64,000 nt of DNA, from the NCBI RefSeq assembly GCF_017094505.1, contig NZ_CP064787.1:1364001-1428000 (forward strand), read 5' to 3'. Every line of letters begins with the position of its first letter. Within the stretch, counting starts at the first letter, position 1. A program made the translations under genes and the position numbers. The notes beneath the pieces were generated by a model. It saw nothing but the letters and a program-made list of their open reading frames with translations, had not been told where the DNA came from and ran no database searches. Of the stretch, positions 33,009 to 41,262 are shown piece by piece. Source of the stretch: Halapricum desulfuricans. GTDB lineage: Archaea; Halobacteriota; Halobacteria; Halobacteriales; Haloarculaceae.

Positions 33009-33090
33009 CTGTCGGTGTCCGATCGCCGGTCCCGGAATGCTCTTTGTCGATCGATGTGACGTTCACGGTTTTCCATTCCAATTCTGGGAT

Positions 33091-33110
33091 GCATACAACA
33101 GTCGGTATGC
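33091..33110. promoter_or_regulatory. Inverted repeat before the riboflavin kinase gene, candidate RbkR operator
   Basis: GCATAC at 33091-33096 and GTATGC at 33105-33110 form a perfect 6-8-6 inverted repeat. It lies directly before a TATA-like TTATCC (33111-33116) that is at the leaderless distance from the ATG at 33140, so binding would block TFB/TBP. The downstream gene encodes an HTH-fused riboflavin kinase of the RbkR type, known in archaea to autoregulate. The match to a published motif was not checked. Confidence 0.5.
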
Positions 33111-33139
33111 TTATCCGTCGGGATACCGCAGTTTCAGGT

Positions 33140-33835
33140 ATGGAATTGTCGGGCCGGGTGATCGGGTATGACGAGCTCCGGACGCTGAAAGTGCTGGCGC
33201 TGGCCGGCGCGCTCGACGGCGAGGCGAAAGTCTCCTGTGCGGGGCTGGCCGGCAAGCTCGACGTGTCGAACCAGACCGCCTCGCGTCGTCTGCAGAGCCT
33301 CGAGGACACCGGCATGATCGAGCGCGAGATCGTCAGCGACGGGCAGTGGGTGTCGGTGACCCGCGAGGGCGAGGCGCTGCTCCAGCGCGAGTACGCCCAC
33401 TACCAGCGGATCTTCGAGTCGCAGGTCGGCGTGACGCTGACCGGCACGCTGACAAGCGGGATGCACGAGGGCGGCCACTACATCACGCTGCCGGGATACA
33501 TGCGCCAGTTCGACGCGAAGCTCGGCTACGAGCCGTACGCGGGGACGCTGAACGTCGAACTCGACGCCGAGAGCGTCCGCGCCCGAGCGCGAATGGACGC
33601 GCTCGACCCGATCGAGATCGAGGGCTGGGAAGACGACGAGCGCACGTACGGACCGGCCTACTGCTATCCGGCGACAATCGAGTTCGAGACGGGGACCTAC
33701 GACAGCGCTCACGTCATCGCGCCCGAACGGACACACCACGACGACGACCAGCTCGAGTTGATCGCTCCGGAGAAACTGCGCGCCCGGTTCGACGCCGACG
33801 ACGGCGACCACCTCACCATCCATGTCCACGAGTAA
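33140..33835 (+). CDS. ribK: Bifunctional CTP-dependent riboflavin kinase / HTH regulator (RbkR-type)
   Basis: A 231-residue two-domain protein. The N-terminal winged helix is about residues 10-85 ([15 protein letters not shown]-like pattern: [35 protein letters not shown]). The C-terminal part is the archaeal riboflavin kinase, [23 protein letters not shown], which uses CTP to make FMN. In characterised archaea this fusion represses riboflavin genes in an FMN-responsive way. It is followed by ribB with a 14-base overlap, forming an operon. The ATG at 33140 gives the known N terminus. Confidence 0.95.
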   Translation: MELSGRVIGYDELRTLKVLALAGALDGEAKVSCAGLAGKLDVSNQTASRRLQSLEDTGMIEREIVSDGQWVSVTREGEALLQREYAHYQRIFESQVGVTLTGTLTSGMHEGGHYITLPGYMRQFDAKLGYEPYAGTLNVELDAESVRARARMDALDPIEIEGWEDDERTYGPAYCYPATIEFETGTYDSAHVIAPERTHHDDDQLELIAPEKLRARFDADDGDHLTIHVHE

Positions 33836-34496
33836 CGAGACCTCAGGCGGATCGACCAGTATCGACCACGCGATCGCGGCGTTTCGGGACGGCGACCCGG
33901 TACTCGTCCACGACGCCGCCGACCGCGAGGGCGAGACCGACATCGTCTACCCGGCCGGGGCGGTCGATTCGGACGCCGTCGCACGGATGCGCAACGACGC
34001 CGGCGGGCTGATCTGCGTTGCCCTCTCGGATGCGGTCGCCGAAGCGTTCGACCTGCCGTTCTCCCAGGAGATCATCGATCACCCGACCGCCGCGGATCAC
34101 GAACTCGGCTACGACGAGCGGTCGTCTTTCTCGCTGACTGTCAACCACCGGGATACCTACACCGGCATCACTGACGAGGATCGGGCCCTGACGATTACCG
34201 AACTCGCTGCGGCCGCGGCCGATCCCGCAGCCGTCGACTTCGGCGAGCAGTTTCGCTCGCCCGGTCACGTCCACCTGCTACGGGGCGCGCCCGGACTGGT
34301 AGACGATCGAGAGGGGCACACGGAACTGGGACTCGCGCTGGCGGACACCGCTGACCTCCCGCCAGCCGTCGTCGTCTGTGAGATGCTCGACGACGAGACC
34401 GGTCGCGCGCTCTCGCCGGCGGACGCTCGCGCCTACGCCGCCGAGCACGATCTGGTCTACGTCGAAGGTCGAGATATCGTCGAGCAGCTATCGTAG
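33822..34496 (+). CDS. ribB: 3,4-dihydroxy-2-butanone 4-phosphate synthase
   Basis: A 224-residue enzyme that makes the four-carbon precursor of riboflavin from ribulose 5-phosphate. Characteristic pieces are [30 protein letters not shown] (span near residues 18-48), [24 protein letters not shown]-like [10 protein letters not shown] and the acidic catalytic loop. It overlaps ribK, so RbkR repression would control both enzymes of flavin synthesis. Length is normal for a monofunctional RibB. Confidence 0.96.
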   Translation: MSTSNETSGGSTSIDHAIAAFRDGDPVLVHDAADREGETDIVYPAGAVDSDAVARMRNDAGGLICVALSDAVAEAFDLPFSQEIIDHPTAADHELGYDERSSFSLTVNHRDTYTGITDEDRALTITELAAAAADPAAVDFGEQFRSPGHVHLLRGAPGLVDDREGHTELGLALADTADLPPAVVVCEMLDDETGRALSPADARAYAAEHDLVYVEGRDIVEQLS

Positions 34497-34555
34497 CTGG
34501 GTGCCGGTATACCGAGACGACTGCACCGATCGAGACGACACGAGGGTGGCCCCAG

Positions 34556-35299
34556 TCAGCGGTGCGCGGGGCGAGACAGGTCCCGCTCGGCGATCGTGCT
34601 CAGGAGATCGACCAGCGCCGAAGTCGCGTCCGCGAGCAGCTGCTCGCCCAGTTCGGCGCTGCCGTCGCCCGGATCGCCGACGTTGCCGCTGTCGCTGAAC
34701 TCGGCGAAGTCGTAGGCCAGATTCGTTCCCCGGTGGAACTGGCCGAACCCGTCGCCGGCACCCGCCGCGGCGTCCTCGAAGCGGTCTTCGTGAACGAGAT
34801 CGGGACGGACGGCCCGGACGAACGCCGTCTCGACGGGGCCGCCGTGGCCAAGATCGATCCTGTCTTCCTCGAAGGACAGGGCGTCGAACCACGTCCAAGG
34901 AACGGCGTATGCGTCACCGCTTCGGGTGACCGCTCCGCAGACTTCTCGGAGCGCGCCGGTGTTACCCCCGTGGCCGTTGACGACGACGATCCGTTCCCAG
35001 CCGTGGCTCGCGAGACTTTCGATCGTCTCTCCGACGTACGACCGGAACGTGTCCTCGCTGACCCACAGCGAGCCCGTGAAGTGACGATGCTCTTCGGAGA
35101 CACCGACGTTCACCGGCGGGGCGACGACGACCTCGCCGTCGTAGGCGTCGGCGGCTTCGGCGGCGATCGTCTCCGCGCTGAGCGCGTCGGTCCCCATCGG
35201 CGCGTGCGGACCGTGCTGTTCGGTGCTGCCGGTCGGCAACAGCGCGAGGTCGGTATCGGCGGCGTCGGCGTCGGTCCAGGTCGTTTCCGAGAGGTGCAT
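34556..35299 (-). CDS. arfB: Creatininase-family amidohydrolase, probably ArfB deformylase
   Basis: A 247-residue creatininase-fold enzyme. Metal-site pieces are LPTGSTEQHGPHAPMGTDA near residues 21-39, VSEEHRHFTG near 68-77, and IVVVNGHGGNTGALREV near 105-121. In archaea ArfB removes the formyl group from an early intermediate (2-amino-5-formylamino-6-ribosylaminopyrimidinone 5'-phosphate) in flavin and F420 synthesis. The assignment to ArfB rather than another creatininase homologue rests on the neighbouring ribK-ribB genes. It is convergent with ribB. Confidence 0.85.
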   Translation of the reverse strand: MHLSETTWTDADAADTDLALLPTGSTEQHGPHAPMGTDALSAETIAAEAADAYDGEVVVAPPVNVGVSEEHRHFTGSLWVSEDTFRSYVGETIESLASHGWERIVVVNGHGGNTGALREVCGAVTRSGDAYAVPWTWFDALSFEEDRIDLGHGGPVETAFVRAVRPDLVHEDRFEDAAAGAGDGFGQFHRGTNLAYDFAEFSDSGNVGDPGDGSAELGEQLLADATSALVDLLSTIAERDLSRPAHR

Positions 35300-35434
35300 A
35301 CCCGGACTACGCGTGGCGGCCCAAAAGTCCGTCCGATGTCCGGGCGGCGGTACGTCGCGGGACAGCCGGCTGAAACGCGAGCCGACGCGGCGAGAGCGCG
35401 CTGTTTAAACGATTGAATCGCGTATCGATACCCA

Positions 35435-36571
35435 ATGAGTCGGTCTGGGGAATTCTGCCCGCGCTGTGGCGATCCGATCGAGCGCGACCCCGAGGTCAGC
35501 CTGCCGGGCGGCCAGCGCGATCCGGATCGCGTCCTCTGTGACGCCTGCTACTTCGAGGAGTTCGATCTCGTGGACGCGCCCGAGCGGGTCGAGGTCACCG
35601 TCTGTTCGCAGTGTGGGGCCGTCCACCGCGGGAACAGGTGGGTCGACGTCGGCGCCGAGGACTACACTGACGTGGCCGTCGAGGCGGTCTCGGAGGAACT
35701 CGGCGTCCACGTCGACGCCGAGAGCGTCTCCTGGCAGGTCGCCCCCGAGGAGGTCGACGAGACGACGATCCGGATGCACTGTCAGTTCTCCGGCGTGATC
35801 CGGGAGACGCCAGTCACCGAGGAGGTCGTCGTCCCGGTCAAGATCGGCCGGGAGACCTGTGATCGATGCGGGAAGATCGCCGGCGGGTCCTTCGCCAGCG
35901 TCGTCCAGGTCCGGGCCGACGAACGGACGCCGACGGGCGAGGAGATCAAGCGCGCCCGCGAGATCGCCGAGTCCTACGTCGCCGCCCGCGAGGAGACCGG
36001 CGACCGGAACGCCTTCATCACGGAGGTCGGCGAAGTCGACGAGGGGCTGAACATGAAGATCTCGACGAACCAGCTGGGGGAGGGCGTCGCCAAGCAGATC
36101 GTCGAGGAACTGGGCGGGACGTATTCCGACTCTGAGCGGTTGATCTCCGAGGACAGCGACGGGAACGAGCTCTATCGGGTCACCTACGCGGTCCGGCTGC
36201 CGCGGTATCGTCCGGGCGAGATCATCGATCCGGCAGACGGAGACGGACCGGTGCTGGTCACGAGCGTCCGGGGCAACCTCAAGGGGACGCGCCTGGCCAG
36301 CGGGGATCGCTACGAGGCCGCTTTCGAGGACGAGGACGCTCCGGACGCCCGGCGACTCGGCGAACGTGAGGACGGCACGGAGACGACGCTGGTGGCGATC
36401 GAAGACGAGCACGCCGTGCAGGTCCTCGATCCCGAAACGTACGAGACGAAATCGGTCCCGCGACCGGACTTTCTCGATCCCGACGCCGACGAGGTCCCCG
36501 TGCTGAAGAGTCGCGCCGGGCTGCATCTCCTCCCGGAGCGCAGTGACGCGAACGGTGGGCGAGATGACTGA
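35435..36571 (+). CDS. nmd3: NMD3-family protein
   Basis: A 378-residue archaeal homologue of the eukaryotic 60S export adaptor NMD3. In archaea it lacks the export region but keeps the N-terminal zinc-binding part: CPRCG (residues 8-12), CDACY near 35, CSQCG near 57 and CDRCG near 143, followed by SH3/OB-like beta domains (RYRPGEIIDPADGDG, VLVTSVRGNLKG). It probably acts on the large ribosomal subunit. The last bases overlap the start of the Taw2-like gene by eight, so the two are coupled. Confidence 0.92.
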   Translation: MSRSGEFCPRCGDPIERDPEVSLPGGQRDPDRVLCDACYFEEFDLVDAPERVEVTVCSQCGAVHRGNRWVDVGAEDYTDVAVEAVSEELGVHVDAESVSWQVAPEEVDETTIRMHCQFSGVIRETPVTEEVVVPVKIGRETCDRCGKIAGGSFASVVQVRADERTPTGEEIKRAREIAESYVAAREETGDRNAFITEVGEVDEGLNMKISTNQLGEGVAKQIVEELGGTYSDSERLISEDSDGNELYRVTYAVRLPRYRPGEIIDPADGDGPVLVTSVRGNLKGTRLASGDRYEAAFEDEDAPDARRLGEREDGTETTLVAIEDEHAVQVLDPETYETKSVPRPDFLDPDADEVPVLKSRAGLHLLPERSDANGGRDD

Positions 36572-37646
36572 CGATCGACCCGGAGACGGGACCGACGGCG
36601 GCGACCGTCTCGCCGTCGTGGTCGCCAAGCCACGCGCCCAGGACGTCATCGATACCCTGCAGGAGGAGGGCGTCTACGACGCCGACCGCAGCGTCACCGA
36701 GCACGGCGAGGACGCCGTCGCGATCCCCGTGACCGCGCCGCCGGAGACCGTGAGTTCCCGCGAGGTTGTCCGACAGGTCGGCGAACCGCGCCTCCGAACC
36801 CTCGAGGATCACCTCCGCGAGCGCGGCTGGAGCGACGGCGAGATCGACGCGGCGCCCGGTTCGTGGGCGGTCATCGGGTCGGTCGTCCTCGTCGAGATGG
36901 GCGACGCGCCGCGACCCGGGGAGGTCGGTGACGCGTTGCTGACGATGCACGGAGAGGCCGACACGGTCCTTTCTCGCGGTCCCATTTCGGGCACGCACCG
37001 TGAACCGGACGTCGAAGTCGTCGCCGGCGAGGGCGACACCCGGACCGTCCATCGCGAGCACGGCATCGAATACGGGCTCGACCTGTCGGCGGTGATGTTC
37101 TCGCCCGGGAACAAGGCCGAGCGAGCGCGGATGGGCGAGATTGTGGACGCGGACGACCGCGTTCTCGACATGTTCGCGGGGATCGGCTACTTCACGCTCC
37201 CGATGGCCGACGCCGGCGCGAAAGTTATCGCCGTCGAGCACAACCCGACAGCCTTCGAGTTCCTGCTGGAGAACGCGATGCGAAACGGTGTCACCGATCG
37301 CGTTCAGGCGTATCGGGCAGACAACCGCGACGTTCTCGGGGAAGGGCTCGACGCCTTCGGCGACCCACCGACCGTCGATCGGATCGTGATGGGCTATTAC
37401 GACGCGACCGAACCCGACGGGGACGGCTACGCGTATCTCGATCCCGCGATCGAAGCGCTCGAGCCCGGCGGCATCATGCACGTCCACGAGGCGACGCCCG
37501 AGCAGCTGGCGTTCGACCGGCCGATCGAGCGGATCGAGGACGCCGCCGGCGCACAGGGCCGGACGGTCGAGGTACTCGACACGCGCCGGGTCAAAGGCTA
37601 CAGCGAGGGAGTCGCTCACGTTGTCGTGGACGCACGAATCGAGTGA
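36564..37646 (+). CDS. taw2: Taw2-type tRNA aminocarboxypropyl-transferase (Trm5/TYW2 family)
   Basis: A 360-residue class I SAM-dependent enzyme. The core has HGIEYGLDLSAVMFSPGNKAERARM, VLDMFAGIGYFTLPMADAGAKVIAVEHNPTAFEFL (spans near 170-235), and DRIVMGYYDATEPDGDGYAYLD. Trm5 guanine-N1 methyltransferases carry an NLP-type catalytic motif where this protein has MGYY, and HVHEATPE follows; these traits favour the Taw2/TYW2 branch that transfers an aminocarboxypropyl group from SAM to 4-demethylwyosine. It follows nmd3 with overlap. A Trm5 identity cannot be excluded. Confidence 0.85.
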   Translation: MTDDRPGDGTDGGDRLAVVVAKPRAQDVIDTLQEEGVYDADRSVTEHGEDAVAIPVTAPPETVSSREVVRQVGEPRLRTLEDHLRERGWSDGEIDAAPGSWAVIGSVVLVEMGDAPRPGEVGDALLTMHGEADTVLSRGPISGTHREPDVEVVAGEGDTRTVHREHGIEYGLDLSAVMFSPGNKAERARMGEIVDADDRVLDMFAGIGYFTLPMADAGAKVIAVEHNPTAFEFLLENAMRNGVTDRVQAYRADNRDVLGEGLDAFGDPPTVDRIVMGYYDATEPDGDGYAYLDPAIEALEPGGIMHVHEATPEQLAFDRPIERIEDAAGAQGRTVEVLDTRRVKGYSEGVAHVVVDARIE

Positions 37647-37688
37647 TGTGACGAAAAGGCTAATTGTGTCGCTGATCGACTGTCCGAT

Positions 37689-37775
37689 ATGAACAGACAA
37701 CAGATCCTCGCGATCGTCCTCACGGTCCTCATGGTCGGGTCGTCGATCGCGTACGGCGCGGCGCTGATTTTCTAG
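37689..37775 (+). CDS. 28-residue single-span membrane peptide
   Basis: A short frame, MNRQQILAIVLTVLMVGSSI then AYGAALIF, that is almost all one hydrophobic segment with a polar start. It looks like the conserved haloarchaeal micro-membrane proteins beginning MNRQQ that I recall from other genomes. An AT-leaning stretch (GGCTAATTG) sits upstream near 37658-37666. Its role is unknown. Confidence 0.6.
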   Translation: MNRQQILAIVLTVLMVGSSIAYGAALIF

Positions 37776-37797
37776 AGGCCGAGTCGTCCGACACAGG

Positions 37798-39519
37798 TCA
37801 CTCCGTCTCCCAGACATCCGCGATCGGGTCGTCCGAGCCGCGCTTCGACCGCGATCGGGTTCGCGATCGTCTGTCTATCGCTGCAGTCGCCCTACCGGGA
37901 TCGAACGCCGGCAGGTCGGGAGTCGACAGGCGATCGACCTGCTCGCCGAACCAGTCGGGCATGTCCGTCCGGGCGCGCTCGAAGAGATCCAGCAGCGAGT
38001 CGTCGGCGAGGTAGGTCGCGCCGTAATCGTCCGGCGAGCGGACGACCCGCCCGCAGGCCTGGATCACTGTTCGGAGTGCCGTCCGGTAATACCAGCCCCA
38101 CTGTCCGTCTTCGAGTCGGCGGGCGACCCGCGAATCGCGGGTGTTGGGATAGGGCGCCTTCGTGAGCAGTTGCCACCGGCAGAGGTCACCCTCTAAATCG
38201 AGTGCCTCTTCCATCTTGACAGAGAGGAAGACTGCGGGGTCGTCGCTGCGCTGCCAGGCAGCCAGCTGGCCGTCGCGGTCGTTCCGGTCGTGACTCCGGA
38301 TCCGGCGTCCGACGCCGAACTCCTCGAGGTGGCGCTCTAGCTGCTCTTGGATCGCATACGAGTGACAGTGCACCAGCCCCTTCTCGGCGGGGTGATGGGC
38401 CATCAGACGCACGAGCACGCGGGCAATTTCCGGCAGCGTTTCATCGCGGTGCTCGTAGGTCATCTTCCCCCGGGTGACGTCATACAGCGGCCGGTTCTCG
38501 ACGGGGAAGGTGTGGGGTACGTCGACCAGCGCGACGCGGTCGGGATCGAGACCGACGTTCGCGCAGAACGCCTCCTTGTTCAGGATCGTCGCCGACAGCA
38601 GCGCGAACGTGTTGCCCCGGTCCCAGACAGTGTGGCCGAGAAAGCGCTCGGGATCGAGCGGCTTGATCGTCACCGGCGAGCCCGCGCCGTCGGGTTGATC
38701 GACCACCCAGGTCGTCGCGGCCTCGGGATCGCGGTACTCCTCGCGGAACCACTTCAGGTCCGACCGCAGCTGCTGGAGCCGGTCGCGCTCCTCGGCCTCT
38801 TCGGGCGTGATCTCCGCGTTCCCCCGAAGCTCCGAGAGCCGACGGTCGGCTGCCTGAACCAGTCCCTGCGCATAGGCGGCGGCGTCGTCGAGGCCGTCGA
38901 TCTCAGGCGGTTCGCGGGCGTCCCAGATCGGAACGGTGTCGGGCCGCAGGTCGATGGTGGCGTACATCTCGGCCCACTCGCCCAGGCCGTGGGCCTCGTC
39001 GATGACGACGACGTCACGAGCGCCGAACACGTCGCTGCCGGCGGTCTGCATGAAATACGCCAGCGTCATCGCAGCGATCCGGCGGTTGGCCGCGATGGCA
39101 CGGTCCGAGAAGTAGGGACAGCGGTGTTTGACCTGGCACTCGAACTCCCGTTCTCGGACACAGGGGGCCTGATCGACGGGCGTGTCAGTCTCGCCCGGGA
39201 GGATGCAGTCGTAGTTGTTCTTCCCGCGGATGATCGAGAGGTCCTCCAGAAGGGGGTCCTCGGCGACGTCGTCGAGCTGGGAGACCTGTGGCGTCGTGTA
39301 GTAAGCGTCGATGGGCCGGCTCGCCGAGGCCTGGCTTCCCTCTCGGGCACAGCCAGCGATCGCCCGGGCGAGCAGAGACTTGCCGCTACCGGTCGGTGCG
39401 CGCACGAGCACGACGTCGTTGCCGGCCTCGAACGCCTCCCGGATGTCTGCGAGAGCCTGCTTCTGGGCACCTCTGTATTCGGGCGCGGGGAAGGCCGCCT
39501 CGATACGGGACGGATCCAC
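37798..39519 (-). CDS. XPD/DinG-like Fe-S ATP-dependent DNA helicase
   Basis: A 573-residue superfamily 2 helicase. Walker A is VRAPTGSGKSLLARAI (near residues 36-51), Walker B is VVVIDEAHGLGEWAEMY. Four cysteines of an XPD-type iron-sulfur domain lie between them (YDCILPG, QAPCVRE, EFECQVKHRCPYF). Late motifs include GLVHCHSYAIQEQL and QACGRVVRSPDDYGATYLADD. The GTG at 39519 (VDPSRIEAAFPAPEYRGAQ) matches family N termini; ATGs further out would add atypical sequence. Probable roles are 5'-3' unwinding in repair or recombination. Confidence 0.92.
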   Translation of the reverse strand: MDPSRIEAAFPAPEYRGAQKQALADIREAFEAGNDVVLVRAPTGSGKSLLARAIAGCAREGSQASASRPIDAYYTTPQVSQLDDVAEDPLLEDLSIIRGKNNYDCILPGETDTPVDQAPCVREREFECQVKHRCPYFSDRAIAANRRIAAMTLAYFMQTAGSDVFGARDVVVIDEAHGLGEWAEMYATIDLRPDTVPIWDAREPPEIDGLDDAAAYAQGLVQAADRRLSELRGNAEITPEEAEERDRLQQLRSDLKWFREEYRDPEAATTWVVDQPDGAGSPVTIKPLDPERFLGHTVWDRGNTFALLSATILNKEAFCANVGLDPDRVALVDVPHTFPVENRPLYDVTRGKMTYEHRDETLPEIARVLVRLMAHHPAEKGLVHCHSYAIQEQLERHLEEFGVGRRIRSHDRNDRDGQLAAWQRSDDPAVFLSVKMEEALDLEGDLCRWQLLTKAPYPNTRDSRVARRLEDGQWGWYYRTALRTVIQACGRVVRSPDDYGATYLADDSLLDLFERARTDMPDWFGEQVDRLSTPDLPAFDPGRATAAIDRRSRTRSRSKRGSDDPIADVWETE

Positions 39520-39563
39520 GTTCGTGGGCGGGAGTCCGTCGGTGGTAAACGCTCCGGTCCGAC

Positions 39564-39581
39564 ACCCACATGATGGTGGGT
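39564..39581. promoter_or_regulatory. Inverted repeat upstream of the Fe-S helicase gene
   Basis: ACCCAC-ATGATG-GTGGGT at 39564-39581 is a perfect 6-6-6 inverted repeat lying about 45 bases before the helicase GTG, on the far side of a TATA-like GTTTAC (minus strand, near 39545-39550). A regulatory role is possible but not supported by any known motif. Confidence 0.25.
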
Positions 39582-39768
39582 TGATAATAGCCAGCATGGG
39601 CGATCGAGCGTGTACGCGACGTCGTGTCCTCCATCTCGGTGGCGCGGCCGTTCGGGTCACTTGAGACGCCACCGTTCGAGTCGTCTGGGAGTCGGAAAGC
39701 GCCTCGGCCGTGCTCGCACGATGGACCGGTCCAGACGGCTGATACGCACGGCTACCCCGTCGTCGGAG

Positions 39769-39972
39769 TCACAGCGCCTCGATGTCCTCGGCCGTCACCG
39801 CACGATCCTCGGGGAGCCGATCGAGACACTCGAAACAGAGGAAGTGCTCGCTGCCGTCGGCCAGTTCGAGGTTGACCCCGCCGCTCGATCCGCCGGCCTT
39901 GCTCCAGAAGTCGCTGATCCCGCCGGCGATCCGGGTCCGCTCGTTGCAGCCGTCACAGCGTCGGGTCGCCAT
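39769..39972 (-). CDS. Small zinc-finger protein
   Basis: A 67-residue protein with CDGC at residues 6-9 and CFEC at 46-49, forming a two-knuckle zinc ribbon. The part between is rich in Gly, Ser and Lys (IAGGISDFWSKAGGSSGGVNLELADGSEHFLCF). It is a haloarchaeal family of unknown role. It lies 249 bases behind the Fe-S helicase gene on the same strand and is probably transcribed on its own. Confidence 0.8.
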   Translation of the reverse strand: MATRRCDGCNERTRIAGGISDFWSKAGGSSGGVNLELADGSEHFLCFECLDRLPEDRAVTAEDIEAL

Positions 39973-40055
39973 CAGACGTCATTGTCGCTCGGCGGTCAAA
40001 AGCGTTCGTCGTCGCGTCGCTACTCGCGGGTTCAAACATGGAACGATACACGGTC

Positions 40056-40229
40056 TCAGGACGATTTGATCTCCTCGAACTGATCGAGGAGTTCCTCTGT
40101 CGACTCGCCGGCGTCGTACTCGACGCTCCCGTGATAGGTCGTCCGATCGTCGTCGAAACTCGCGTCGACCTCGGTGTTTTTGCGTTCACGGCGCTCGTGC
40201 TCGTCGTCGTCGAAGGAGCCCATCGCCAT
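40056..40229 (-). CDS. DUF5786-type small acidic protein
   Basis: A 57-residue charged protein, MAMGSFDDDEHERRERKNTE and on, ending GESTEELLDQFEEIKSS. The pattern of an N-terminal MG-SF/Y-D start, a poly-Asp middle and a C-terminal ELLDQFEEIK helix matches haloarchaeal DUF5786 proteins as I recall them. The ATG at 40229 is chosen; one at 40223 is two codons inside. The function is unknown. Divergent from htpX. Confidence 0.75.
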   Translation of the reverse strand: MAMGSFDDDEHERRERKNTEVDASFDDDRTTYHGSVEYDAGESTEELLDQFEEIKSS

Positions 40230-40333
40230 TGGATACCACACGCAAACTTGTTCATTCTTGCTTATCAATGTAACGCCATCACACGGGGAGAACTCTCATG
40301 GGCCCCTATCGTGGTGATCTATCGGACAGGAGA

Positions 40334-40340
40334 CTTATAC
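40334..40340 (+). promoter_or_regulatory. TATA box for htpX
   Basis: CTTATAC at 40334-40340 lies 27-33 bases before the ATG at 40367, suiting a leaderless or near-leaderless htpX transcript. Confidence 0.45.
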
Positions 40341-40366
40341 GCCTCGACGGCCAACGGTCGCGCACC

Positions 40367-41200
40367 ATGCGACATCCTGGTCTCAAGCTCCGGATGGCGA
40401 TCGTCGGATCGATCCTGTTCGGGTTCTACGCGCTCGTCGCCGCCGTCCTCTATGCGGCGTTCGGCGGTTCGACGACGGTGCTCGCGCTCGTGCTCGCGGG
40501 GAGCGTCCTGTTGATCGGCGTCCAGTACAAGCTCGGCAAGTGGGGTGCACTGCGCAGCGTCGGCGCGCAGGACATGCCCGAAGACGATCCCCGGTATCGG
40601 GAGATCCACCGGTCGGTCGAGCGACTCAGCGACGAGATGGGCATCGACAAGCCCCGGCTGATGATCGCCGAGATGGGCGTGCCGAACGCCTTCGCGGTCG
40701 GCCGCAAGAAAGCCGGGGTCGTGGTCGTCTCGGCGCAACTCATCCAGCTGCTGGATCACGACGAACTCGAGGGCGTACTCGCACACGAGCTGTCGCACAT
40801 CCGCAACCGCGACGTCGTGACGATGGTCGTCGGGCAGGGGATCGCGACGATCGTCGGGCTCGTCGCGCAGTTCGCCGTGCTCTTTGCCGGCGACAACGAC
40901 CTCGCCGACCTCTTCGTCAGTATGATCGTGGGGAACATCGTCCAGTTCCTCGTGATGCTGTTCGTGCTAGCGATCTCCCGCTACCGGGAGTACGTCGCCG
41001 ACAGCGACGCCGCCGAGGCGATCGGCCGCGGCGAACCGCTGGCCCGCGCGCTGGAAAAGATCAGCGGTGCCGATCACAGCCGCTCGCGAGTCAGCGAGGA
41101 GGCCAGCGCGCTCTGTATCTTCGGTGAATCACGGAGCCTCCTCTCGAAACTCGTTTCGACGCACCCGCCGACCGAAAAGCGCATCGAGAAGCTTCGATAG
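40367..41200 (+). CDS. htpX: HtpX-family membrane zinc protease
   Basis: A 277-residue M48 protease for quality control of membrane proteins. Two N-terminal membrane segments (about 10-30 and 35-55) precede the active site HELSH at residues 140-144 (VLAHELSHIRNRDVVTM). The third zinc ligand Glu is in SRYREYVADSDAA near 210. Two further hydrophobic segments lie at about 150-170 and 180-200. The C terminus has the usual LVSTHPPTEKRIEKL. The start at 40367 fits the TATA box. A T-run (GACTTTTT) just behind the stop may terminate transcription. Confidence 0.95.
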   Translation: MRHPGLKLRMAIVGSILFGFYALVAAVLYAAFGGSTTVLALVLAGSVLLIGVQYKLGKWGALRSVGAQDMPEDDPRYREIHRSVERLSDEMGIDKPRLMIAEMGVPNAFAVGRKKAGVVVVSAQLIQLLDHDELEGVLAHELSHIRNRDVVTMVVGQGIATIVGLVAQFAVLFAGDNDLADLFVSMIVGNIVQFLVMLFVLAISRYREYVADSDAAEAIGRGEPLARALEKISGADHSRSRVSEEASALCIFGESRSLLSKLVSTHPPTEKRIEKLR

Positions 41201-41262
41201 ACGACTTTTTCCACATTGGGCAACGGTAGCGACCCGTACGGTCGACCGCGACCCGTATCGGT

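Noticed and set aside
33123-33141. Second possible dyad ATACC-N9-GGTAT at the ribK start
   Set aside because: GGTATG is frequent just before start codons throughout this window, so the symmetry is probably accidental.
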